From an uncultured Syntrophobacterales bacterium (GTDB lineage: Bacteria; Desulfobacterota; Syntrophia; Syntrophales; UBA5619), in contig CAIYSL010000015.1 of assembly GCA_903928915.1 (NCBI GenBank), forward strand, positions 16,620-80,619: a stretch of DNA of 64,000 nucleotides. The letters are read 5' to 3'. The first letter of the stretch is position 1; every line of letters begins with the position of its first letter. The notes under the pieces are model-generated. The model saw nothing but the letters and a program-made list of their open reading frames with translations, had not been told where the DNA came from and did not search any database. This document shows positions 35,784 to 43,177 of the stretch, piece after piece. A program made the translations under genes and the position numbers.

Positions 35784-36084
35784 AACTAACCTCCTTTTGG
35801 GTAGTCCCGCGGCCGGGGTCCGGCTGCACCGGGCGGAGTGTCCGCACGATAGGCGCATCTTGCGGCCCTGTCAAGACTCTTTTGCCGCCGCATGCCTCCG
35901 GAAGCAGTGCCCCCCGCAGGCGCGGCGCGGTGCTCATCTGCTCTTGCGGGACCCGCGATTATCGGACTGGACCATAGGTAACGTACATTTATCACGGAGA
36001 AATAGCGGAATTCTCCCGGAACGGTCGTCTTCCGGCAGGGGTTCTGCACCGCCGGGCTGAGTCGTCCCGCAGGGGAGAATGGCA

Positions 36085-36112
36085 TTGACCTGCGGTTTTT
36101 TCATATTATATT
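36085..36112 (+). promoter_or_regulatory. sigma-70-like promoter of the ybaK-thioredoxin-nudix operon
   Basis: TTGACC (36085-36090), 16-base spacer containing a T run, TATATT (36107-36112), about 40 bases before the ybaK ATG. The 290-base gap upstream (35859-36149) otherwise shows no gene that I can support. Confidence 0.5.
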
Positions 36113-36149
36113 AAAGCAACGAAGCTTATCGGCGAGGAGCGCAAGAGAG

Positions 36150-36632
36150 ATGGGCAAGGAGCGGATACCGGTTACACCCGCCATTCTGGCCATGAAGCGA
36201 AACGGCCTCACCTACACCCTGCGCCCCTACCGGTACGAGGAGCACGGGGGCACCCGGGTGTCGGCGCGCGAGCTGGGGGTGGATGAGCATGAGGTCGTCA
36301 AGACCCTGGTGATGGAAGAGGACGGAGGGGCGCCGTTCATCATCCTGATGCACGGGGACCGGCAGGTGTCCACGAAGGCCCTGGCCAGGACACTCGGGGT
36401 CAAGGCCGTCGCCCCTTGCGACCCCCGGACCGCCGAAAAGCACACCGGCTACCGGGTCGGGGGCACTTCCCCCTTCGGGACCAAGAAACCGCTCCGGATT
36501 TTCATGGAAGAGGGGATCGCCGGCCTGCCCCGCATCCTGATCAACGCCGGCAGCCGGGGGCTCCTGGCAGAGATGGCGCCGGCGGAACTGATCCACGTCC
36601 TGAAACCCGTCCTGGTGAAGGTGGCTGTATGA
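36150..36632 (+). CDS. ybaK: aminoacyl-tRNA deacylase, YbaK/EbsC type
   Basis: A 160-residue trans-editing enzyme of the YbaK/ProX family that hydrolyses mischarged Cys- or related tRNA-Pro. [56 protein letters not shown] and the [12 protein letters not shown] strand are all diagnostic, including the lysine in VVKTL and the GGTSP loop. The next gene starts within its stop codon (ATGA). Confidence 0.93.
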   Translation: MGKERIPVTPAILAMKRNGLTYTLRPYRYEEHGGTRVSARELGVDEHEVVKTLVMEEDGGAPFIILMHGDRQVSTKALARTLGVKAVAPCDPRTAEKHTGYRVGGTSPFGTKKPLRIFMEEGIAGLPRILINAGSRGLLAEMAPAELIHVLKPVLVKVAV

Positions 36633-37189
36633 AAGACAATCAGATGGTGATCCGCTGCCTCAACTGCGGAACGAAGAATCGCATTCCCCCCGAGCGGCTC
36701 CACGATAGACCGCTTTGCGGCAAGTGCGGCGCTACGATGGACGAGATGATCATCCGCTGTCTCGAATGCGGGACCAAGAACCGGATGCCGGAAAACCGCC
36801 TCTCCGACCGGCCGCTCTGCGGCCAGTGCGGCAACCTGCTGGTCGCCACGGGCGATCAGGGACGTCCCTTCGCGGTGACCGACGCCACCTTCGACCGGGA
36901 GGTCCTCTCCTCCCCCGGCTCGGTCCTCGTCGACTGCTGGGCCCCCTGGTGCGGCCCCTGCCGGACGGTGGCGCCGGTCCTCGACGAGCTGGCGGCCAAG
37001 TACGCGGGCGGGATCCGGATCGCCAAGCTCAACGTCGATGAAAACCCGGTGACCGCGTCGCGGTACGGCATCCGCAGCATTCCGACGATGCTCCTGTTCA
37101 AGGACGGCGACCTGGTCAACAGCCTGGTCGGTGCCCTGCCGAAAGAGACCATCGAAGGGCACCTCAGGTCCATCATGAAGACCAACTGA
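36629..37189 (+). CDS. thioredoxin with two N-terminal zinc ribbons (TrxC-like)
   Basis: A 186-residue thioredoxin 2-type protein. Residues 1-75 hold two near-identical zinc ribbons in tandem, each CLxCGTKNR...RPLCGxCG, where TrxC normally has one. The thioredoxin domain (about 80-186) has the WCGPC active site after VLVDCWAP and the cis-proline in SIPTMLLF. The start at 36629 overlaps the ybaK stop; upstream residues in the longer frame are shadow sequence. Cytoplasmic disulfide reduction with redox-sensitive zinc release is the expected function. Confidence 0.93.
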   Translation: MKDNQMVIRCLNCGTKNRIPPERLHDRPLCGKCGATMDEMIIRCLECGTKNRMPENRLSDRPLCGQCGNLLVATGDQGRPFAVTDATFDREVLSSPGSVLVDCWAPWCGPCRTVAPVLDELAAKYAGGIRIAKLNVDENPVTASRYGIRSIPTMLLFKDGDLVNSLVGALPKETIEGHLRSIMKTN

Positions 37190-37209
37190 CCGACGAAGGG
37201 ACAGGAGCG

Positions 37210-37821
37210 ATGACCGCACCCGAACTCGAGCGTTCTCTGGTCTACCACTGCCGCGTCTTCGACGTGTACGAAGGGGACGTCCGCCTGCCCGACGACAGGA
37301 TCGCCCGGCAGAGCTGGATCGACCACCGTCCCTGCATCGCCGTCGTCCCGGTGAACCCCGCGGGTAACCTCGTCCTGATCAACCAGTACCGGCACGCCAC
37401 CGGCGGGATGATCGTGGAGATCCCCGCCGGTAACATGGACCGGGAGGGGGAGACGGTGGAGCAGTGCGTTCAGCGGGAACTCGCCGAGGAGACGGGTTTT
37501 CAGGCGGGCAGGCTCGTCAAACTGTTCGAAGGATACCTGGTGCCCGGATACTGTAACGAGTACATGCACTTCTTTCTCGCCCTGGACCTCCGGCCGGCGA
37601 CGCTTCCGGCCGACGAGGACGAGTACATCCAGACCATGACGGTCCCCTTCAGCGAGGCCCTCCGGATGATCAAGGAAAAGGAGATCATCGACGTGAAGAC
37701 CGCGCTCGGCATCCAACTGGCCCGTGCCTACCGGGAAGAGGCGGCCCGGGAGGGCGTGCGCTCGCCGAGCCTCAGCGCAGCAGACGCTCCCGTTTCTCCA
37801 GTTCCACCTCCAGGGCCTTGA
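37210..37821 (+). CDS. Nudix hydrolase (ADP-ribose pyrophosphatase-like)
   Basis: A 203-residue hydrolase. The Nudix box is complete: GNMDREGETVEQCVQRELAEETGF, in line with Gx5Ex7REUxEExGU, and is preceded by the LINQYRHATGGMIVEIPAG strand typical of ADP-ribose pyrophosphatases (NudF type). SD GGGACAGGAGCG precedes the ATG, 20 bases after the thioredoxin gene, so it closes the ybaK operon. Its final 50 bases overlap, tail to tail, the end of the minus-strand lipoprotein gene; the Pro/Ser-rich tail is probably dispensable. Confidence 0.9.
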   Translation: MTAPELERSLVYHCRVFDVYEGDVRLPDDRIARQSWIDHRPCIAVVPVNPAGNLVLINQYRHATGGMIVEIPAGNMDREGETVEQCVQRELAEETGFQAGRLVKLFEGYLVPGYCNEYMHFFLALDLRPATLPADEDEYIQTMTVPFSEALRMIKEKEIIDVKTALGIQLARAYREEAAREGVRSPSLSAADAPVSPVPPPGP

Positions 37822-38329
37822 GCCGCCCGAGGTCCCGCTTCAGCCGCTCGTTCTCCTGGGTAAGCGCCGCCGTCTCCCTCAGGAGCCGCTCCGTCAGCTC
37901 CTGAACCTTGCGGTTCAGGGCTTCGTTCTCCCGCATCGCTCCGGTCCGTTCCGTGCGGATCTGCTCCGTCATCAGCCGGTCCCACCGGCTTTCCTGGCGC
38001 AAGGCGGTGATCTCGTCGATCAGCCGGATGAAGGCCTCCGCGGCCGCCCGGCAGCGCCCCTGGGGGTAGCGTTCGCTGAGGCCGGCGAATACGCCGCGGG
38101 CCTTGGCCATCTCCGCCCCGTCCGATTGGTTGAGGAGCGCCCCCCCTGCGAAAAGCAGGTCGCAATCCTCGACCGGAGGGGAGACAGGGGCAGGCGCCTC
38201 CCTGGCGGCGGACTGCTTCGCGGGCTTCGCGACGGCGCTCTCCTGTTCCGCTGCCGGCGGCGCGGCGGCGCACCCCGCAAGGAGCACGAGCACTGCCAGC
38301 CGCAGGGGGGTTGTCCGCAGTCGGTTCAT
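37772..38329 (-). CDS. lipoprotein with C-terminal coiled coil
   Basis: A 185-residue predicted lipoprotein. Signal peptide LAVLVLLAGC with the lipid cysteine at residue 20, a proline/alanine-rich linker, a short tetratricopeptide-like helical region (about 55-100; GVFAGLSERYPQGRCRAAAEAFIRL), then a long coiled coil to the end (about 105-185, rich in Leu, Glu, Arg). It starts inside the stop of the GGDDF-domain gene (ATGA), so the two are translationally coupled and may form an envelope signalling or assembly pair. Confidence 0.72.
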   Translation of the reverse strand: MNRLRTTPLRLAVLVLLAGCAAAPPAAEQESAVAKPAKQSAAREAPAPVSPPVEDCDLLFAGGALLNQSDGAEMAKARGVFAGLSERYPQGRCRAAAEAFIRLIDEITALRQESRWDRLMTEQIRTERTGAMRENEALNRKVQELTERLLRETAALTQENERLKRDLGRLKALEVELEKRERLLR

Positions 38330-39657
38330 TCGCCTTGGAGGTCCTTCTCCGTCACGTAGTTGCTCCCGGGGAGCGTCTTGGCGTACTCTTTCAGCCGGGC
38401 GGCCGCTTCGGCCATCTCGAGGGGACCTGCGAACCGGGAACCGTCGTCGGTCACGATGGCGATCGTCACGCTGAGCAGCGGAAAGGCCTGCTCGACCCCC
38501 TTCCGGTCCCTTCCGACGAAGAATCCCCGGTCGCGGTCCGCTTCGCTGTAGTACCTCCCCATCCGCGCGGCAAACCCGGCAACGATCCGTCCGCAGAGCT
38601 CCTCCGCCCGTCCCGGCAGGGCGAGGATCACGAAATCGTCCCCGCCCACATGGCCCAGGAAGTCCTCCGGTGTCCCCCCTTCCCGCATGGTTTCGGCAAG
38701 GAGACCGGCGACATCCTTGATCACCTCGCTGCCCCAGGCATAGCCGTAGTTATCGGCAAAGGGCTTGAAGTTGTCAAGGTCAACGTGGCAGAGCGCGAAG
38801 GGGCGTTTCGCCTCCCGTCGGTTGATGATCTCCTGCTCGATCGCCCGGTTCCCCGGAAGCCCCGTGAGCGGGTTCGCGTCCAGGCTGCGTTCTTCGAGGA
38901 CCTTGAGCCGCCGGCTCATCACCCCGAAGGCGTGGGCGAGGCTGCCGATCTCATCGCGGCGGTCCGTACGGAAATCGTAATCGAAATTCCCCTCGGCGAT
39001 CAGGCCGGTCGCCCGTTCGAGCCGGCGGAGCGGCCGGGAGATGTTGGTGGTGACGAGCAGGACCAGCGCGAGCCCCACCACCAGGCTCACGGCGCTGAGC
39101 GCGACCGTCAGCCGCGTGGCCGCGACGCCCCGCTCCCTGATCTCGTTCAACCGCACATCGATTGCCTGCTCGGCGCTCTTCTGGAGGCCCCGGAGGTGAA
39201 GGGCCATTTCGTCGATCGCGGCCCTGCCGCTCGTTTCGGAAATCGCCTGCGCGGCGTCGTCGTTGCCGCCCCCGATCAGCTCGACCTCCCGGGAAAAGAC
39301 CTCGGCGTACCGGCCGTGCAGCGGGGTGAGCTTAGCGAGCGCCGGCGCGGCCCCGGGGAAGCTGTTGCGCCGCAGCTGTTCGAGCACGCCGTTGAACTCC
39401 TGCGCGCGGGAACGGAACATCTCCGCGAAGGCCTGGTCCCGCAGCACCAGGTAGCGCCGCTCGGAATTCTGCTGGGCGATCAGGGTGTCGATCAGCTTCT
39501 TGCTGAGATCGACGACCGCCACATCCTCGCTGATAATCCGGTAGGCGGTCTCGTGCAGTTGCCGCAGGCTGAAGATGGCGTAGGCGCTGGCAAGGACGGT
39601 GAGCAGCGCCATCGCCAGATAGCTCAACAGCAGCTTACGGTATATGGTCAGCTTCAT
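38326..39657 (-). CDS. membrane HAMP protein with GGDDF (diguanylate-cyclase-like) domain
   Basis: A 443-residue signalling protein. First helix about 8-30, a helical periplasmic sensor of about 150 residues (four-helix-bundle type), second helix about 180-202, HAMP (about 203-255), then a GGDEF-fold domain (about 270-430) with LTGLPGNRAIE and DLDNFKPFADNYGYAWG. The signature reads GGDDF instead of GGDEF/GGEEF, and no RxxD inhibitory site is seen upstream of it. It could make c-di-GMP, or be a degenerate domain that only binds nucleotide. ATG at 39657 gives the natural N-terminus. Confidence 0.85.
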   Translation of the reverse strand: MKLTIYRKLLLSYLAMALLTVLASAYAIFSLRQLHETAYRIISEDVAVVDLSKKLIDTLIAQQNSERRYLVLRDQAFAEMFRSRAQEFNGVLEQLRRNSFPGAAPALAKLTPLHGRYAEVFSREVELIGGGNDDAAQAISETSGRAAIDEMALHLRGLQKSAEQAIDVRLNEIRERGVAATRLTVALSAVSLVVGLALVLLVTTNISRPLRRLERATGLIAEGNFDYDFRTDRRDEIGSLAHAFGVMSRRLKVLEERSLDANPLTGLPGNRAIEQEIINRREAKRPFALCHVDLDNFKPFADNYGYAWGSEVIKDVAGLLAETMREGGTPEDFLGHVGGDDFVILALPGRAEELCGRIVAGFAARMGRYYSEADRDRGFFVGRDRKGVEQAFPLLSVTIAIVTDDGSRFAGPLEMAEAAARLKEYAKTLPGSNYVTEKDLQGE

Positions 39658-39919
39658 CGGGCCCCCGAGAACCGCACCCGGTATCACGCGTGCAGTGAAT
39701 CCGCCGGCACGCACATTCCCCGCGGGTTGCCGCAGGGAGGTCTTGATTGAGTAGCATACCCGCCGGGTGTTATGCAAAGGGGTTTTCCGGAAACGATCGC
39801 TGCGGCGCCGAAAAAAAGCCCTCCCCTTTTGGCAGCCGATCTGCTACATACCACCCGCTTGCTGCCCCGCGGGGCGGGGTCGAGGCGCGGGAACGAATCG
39901 AGCGGCAGGGATACGGGGG

Positions 39920-40861
39920 ATGGACGAAACGCGGGATTATCGCGGGCTGCTCCGCGAGGGAATCAGGGCCGGCCTGAGGCGCGGCTGGAGCGGGTATCTC
40001 TGGATGATGAAGATCATCCTCCCGATCTCGCTTCTCACCGCACTGCTCGACTGGAGCGGCCTGTTGAACCATCTGGATTTTCTGCTCACGCCCCTGATGG
40101 GGTTTCTGAGCCTCCCGCCGAGCGCCGCGCTGCCGCTCATCGCCGGCATGCTGAGCTCGGTGTATGCGGGTATCGCCGCGATGGCCGTCCTCCCCTTCAG
40201 CGCGGCCCAGATGACGCTGATGGCCGTGTTCATCCTGATGTGTCACTCGCTGCTCCAGGAGGGGATCATCCAGGGGCAGTCCGGCATCCACCCATTGAAG
40301 GCAACCCTGGTCCGCTTTGTCGCCGCCGTGGTTACGGTCCTGCTGATCGCCCCCTGGGTGGGGAGCTCTCCGGAGATGCCCGCGCCGACCGGCGGCATTG
40401 CCGCCGGTCAACCGGCATTCGCGCAGATGCTCCGCCACTGGGCCGGGACGACGCTGATGCTCGCGGTCAAGGTCTTCTTCATCATCATGGCCCTGCTCAT
40501 CTTCCTGGAGTGCCTCAAGTCCTTCGACCTGGTCGAGGGGCTCGTCCGCTCCCTGGGCCCCTTCCTGAAGGTGATGGGCCTCGACCAGCGGGTGGGGTTC
40601 CTCTGGATGACCGCGGTCATCTTCGGCCTCTCCTACGGCGGGGCGATCATCGTGGAGGAGGCCAAGAGCGGCCACCTGAGCCGCGACGAGCTGGAGATCC
40701 TGCATCTCTCCATCGGGATGAACCACTCGATGGTCGAAGACCCGCCCCTGTTCCTGCCGATGGGGATCCACCCGCTCTGGATCTATCTCCCCCGTCTGGT
40801 CATGGCCATCGTCACCGTCCGGCTGCTCCGGCTCTGGCAGCGCTTCCGCGCAGCCGCCTGA
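39920..40861 (+). CDS. nucleoside-recognition (Gate) domain membrane protein
   Basis: A 313-residue polytopic protein with seven to eight membrane segments and the SpmA/SpmB-like nucleoside recognition fold (LSSVYAGIAAMAVLPFSAAQMTLMAVFILMCH, then GLSYGGAIIVEEAKSG and HSMVEDP). Members resemble spore-maturation proteins and nucleoside transporters, but their substrate is unknown. ATG at 39920 follows GGGATACGGGGG. The longer frame begins 51 codons earlier without family support. Confidence 0.85.
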   Translation: MDETRDYRGLLREGIRAGLRRGWSGYLWMMKIILPISLLTALLDWSGLLNHLDFLLTPLMGFLSLPPSAALPLIAGMLSSVYAGIAAMAVLPFSAAQMTLMAVFILMCHSLLQEGIIQGQSGIHPLKATLVRFVAAVVTVLLIAPWVGSSPEMPAPTGGIAAGQPAFAQMLRHWAGTTLMLAVKVFFIIMALLIFLECLKSFDLVEGLVRSLGPFLKVMGLDQRVGFLWMTAVIFGLSYGGAIIVEEAKSGHLSRDELEILHLSIGMNHSMVEDPPLFLPMGIHPLWIYLPRLVMAIVTVRLLRLWQRFRAAA

Positions 40862-40894
40862 GCGTTGCCGCGTCCGCGCCCGCTGAGCCTCGCT

Positions 40895-40912
40895 GGAGCC
40901 GGCGACGGCTCC
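40895..40912. terminator. GC-rich hairpin between convergent genes
   Basis: GGAGCCG (40895-40901) pairs with CGGCTCC (40906-40912) around a GCGA tetraloop, in the short gap between the gate protein and the end of the chemosensory operon. No T tract on either side, so termination is uncertain. Confidence 0.35.
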
Positions 40913-40937
40913 GCGGGCAGCGCAGAGCGATGCGGCC

Positions 40938-42134
40938 TCAGCAGAGGCTCACCTTCAGGATGGAGAAGTCATCGTCGAGGGTTTCCCGGCCGCGCATCCG
41001 CTGGAGGAAGGGGTACAGGGCCTCGACCTCCTCGGCCTCCTCCAGGGGATGGGGAAGGAGATAGGCCCCCAGCTCTTCCACCGTCCACATCTGCCCGTCC
41101 GCACGATCCACCTCGTACGCCCCGTCGGAGAAAAGGTACAGGCGCGCCGGAGACGGCAGGGCGATGGCGCCGCCCTGATAGGTCGAATCGGGCATCCCGC
41201 CGATGAAGAAATTCGGGGTGATGAGCGGATGGATCCCGCCGTCCATCAGCAGCAGCGCCGGGGGGTGGCCCCCGCTGGCGTAGCTGAGCACCCGGGTGGC
41301 GCGGTTGAACACGCCGTACCAGATCGTGAAGTACAGTCCGTTGTGGTCTTCCATCGGGAAGGCGCCGTTGAGGGAGGTCAGGACCTGTTCCGGGACCGTG
41401 AAGTCCGTGTTCCGCAGGCTCTGGCTGCGCAGGACATTCAGGGCGGAAACCGAGAGCAGCGCAGCGCCGACCCCGTGGCCGCAAACGTCCAGGAGGTACA
41501 TGGCGAACCGCTCCTCGTCGATCCAGTGGTAGCCGAAGCAGTCGCCGCCGAGCTGGGTGGAGGGGACGTAGCGCCAGCGGGCCTGGATCGCCCCGGCGGT
41601 GATGGGCGGCGGCAGGAGCGAGACCACGTAGTCGGCGGCGATGGCCAGCTCCGAGGCCAGGGCCTGCTGGCTCGCCAGGAGGGCGTCGTAGGCCTCGTTG
41701 CGCTGGAGGAGGTTGATGTACGCCGCGGAGTGGTAGCGGATCCGCGCGATCAGCTCGACCGAGTCGGGGAGCTTCACCAGGTAGTCGTTGGCCCCCCGGG
41801 CGAAGGCCTCCGCCTTGGTGGCGGGCTCCTCCTTCGTGGACAGGACGATCAGCGGGATATGCCGCAGCCGGGGGTGGGACCGGAAGAACTTGACCAGGGT
41901 CATCCCGTCGATCTCCGGCATGACGAGGTCCTGGAGGATCACCGTGGGCGAGACGTCCAGGGCCTTCTGGAGCGCCTGGCTGGGGTCCGCGCAGTAGTGG
42001 AAGGTGATGTCCGGCTCCGCCTCCAGCATCCGCTTCACCGCCGCTGCGACGATCGCCTGATCGTCGATCAACAGGACCGTGATGCCGTGCTCGGTGAGCG
42101 TGGCCGCCAGGGGTGCCGTTTCCGGTATGGTCAT
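40938..42134 (-). CDS. response regulator with PP2C/SpoIIE serine phosphatase output (WspR position)
   Basis: A 398-residue output protein. Receiver domain at about 16-140: DDQAIVAAAVKRML acidic pair Asp24/Asp25, phospho-acceptor Asp69 in ILQDLVMPEIDG, and GANDYLVKLPDSVEL. The whole receiver and linker (IRYHSAAYINLLQRNEAY) closely resemble Pseudomonas WspR. Instead of GGDEF the C-terminal part (about 175-398) is a PP2C/RsbU-type phosphatase: LGGDCFGYHWIDEERFAMYLLDVCGHG, GGHPPALLL, SDGAYEV and DDDFSI. It should dephosphorylate a STAS-type antagonist or similar when phosphorylated by the CheA. Last gene of the operon, overlapping cheB by four bases. Confidence 0.92.
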   Translation of the reverse strand: MTIPETAPLAATLTEHGITVLLIDDQAIVAAAVKRMLEAEPDITFHYCADPSQALQKALDVSPTVILQDLVMPEIDGMTLVKFFRSHPRLRHIPLIVLSTKEEPATKAEAFARGANDYLVKLPDSVELIARIRYHSAAYINLLQRNEAYDALLASQQALASELAIAADYVVSLLPPPITAGAIQARWRYVPSTQLGGDCFGYHWIDEERFAMYLLDVCGHGVGAALLSVSALNVLRSQSLRNTDFTVPEQVLTSLNGAFPMEDHNGLYFTIWYGVFNRATRVLSYASGGHPPALLLMDGGIHPLITPNFFIGGMPDSTYQGGAIALPSPARLYLFSDGAYEVDRADGQMWTVEELGAYLLPHPLEEAEEVEALYPFLQRMRGRETLDDDFSILKVSLC

Positions 42135-43177
42135 GAGCGGGGATCCTTTCGGAAGGGTTCGGCATGGCCGGGATGCGGGGCAAATCTCCGGCGGATGGCC
42201 CCGGCGATCTGATTGAGGGGAAGGATCTCGACCGCGGCGTCGATCTCCGCGGCGGCGGCCGGCATCCCGTAAACGACGGAACTCTTCTCGTCCTGGGCGA
42301 TGGTGTGCCAGCCGGCCTTCCTGAGGGCCGCCAGCCCCTGGGCGCCGTCCCGACCCATACCGGTCAGGAGCGCCGCCACGTCCCGGCGCGGCCAGTGGTT
42401 CACCAGGCTGAGGAAAAAGGCGTTCACCGAGGGCCGGTAGGGGTAGTCCCGCGGCTCGGGGGTGTAGTGGAGGGCCAGGTCCGCGCCCAGGACGAGGTGA
42501 TCGTCCGTGACGGCCAACAGGACCTTCCCGGCCGCGGGGTGCATCCCCTCCCGGGCCGCCTCCACCGTGAGCGGCGTATGGGAATCGAGCCAGTCCGCCA
42601 TCCCCCGGCCGAACTTGGCGTCCACGTGCTGGACCACGACGAGGGCGGCCCCCAGGTCCGCCGGCAGGGCCGCCAGGAGATCCGCCAGGGCCTTCGGCCC
42701 GCCCGTCGATGCGCCGATGGCGACCAGCGGCGGCGCGGCGCGCCTTCCGCCGGGTGCGGGGCCACCCCCCTGCGGGGCTGCCGGGGGCTTCTGGAGAAGC
42801 TTTTCGATCGTGGCGATCTTCTTGACGAGCGCCCGGCCGCCCTCGCTTCCCGGCCCGGAGGCGGGCAGGGCCACGGCATCCAGGGCCCCGCTCCCCATCG
42901 CCGCGAAGACCCGGGCGGCGTTCTTCTCCACGGTGTCGGTCACGATCAGGATGGCGCAGGGGGTCTCCTTCATGATCCGGGCCGTGGCCCGGACCCCGTC
43001 CAGGACGGGCAGGTCCAGGTCCATCAGGATCAGGTCCGGCCGGTCCCGACGGCACTTCTCCAAGGCCTCCGGGCCGCTTGCGGCCACCCAGGCCAGGGCG
43101 TGGCCGGCCGGCGAGGCGATCAGCTTCTTCAGCAGCTCGGCGGCGGCAGTCTGGGCGCTGGCGATGGCGATCCTCAT
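42131..43177 (-). CDS. cheB: CheB-type methylesterase (WspF position)
   Basis: A 348-residue receptor methylesterase. The C-terminal catalytic domain is intact: GASTGGPKAL (serine), VVQHVDAKF (histidine) and LTGMGRDGAQG (aspartate). The N-terminal receiver keeps Asp53 (LILMDLDLPVLDG), but the acidic pair that normally binds magnesium is missing: the first strand reads AIASAQTAAAE where CheB has VDDS. It may be inactive as a phosphate switch. Lies between cheA and the phosphatase regulator, overlapping each by four bases. Confidence 0.93.
   Translation of the reverse strand: MRIAIASAQTAAAELLKKLIASPAGHALAWVAASGPEALEKCRRDRPDLILMDLDLPVLDGVRATARIMKETPCAILIVTDTVEKNAARVFAAMGSGALDAVALPASGPGSEGGRALVKKIATIEKLLQKPPAAPQGGGPAPGGRRAAPPLVAIGASTGGPKALADLLAALPADLGAALVVVQHVDAKFGRGMADWLDSHTPLTVEAAREGMHPAAGKVLLAVTDDHLVLGADLALHYTPEPRDYPYRPSVNAFFLSLVNHWPRRDVAALLTGMGRDGAQGLAALRKAGWHTIAQDEKSSVVYGMPAAAAEIDAAVEILPLNQIAGAIRRRFAPHPGHAEPFRKDPRS

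Noticed and set aside
35859..36149. Possible riboswitch or small RNA before ybaK
   Set aside because: Several short GC hairpins are visible, but none matches a riboswitch core I know; only the promoter is supported.
42135..43055. Possible CheB-PP2C fusion as one 705-residue frame
   Set aside because: The upstream part is an out-of-frame shadow of cheB; the receiver-PP2C protein starts at 42134 overlapping the cheB stop.
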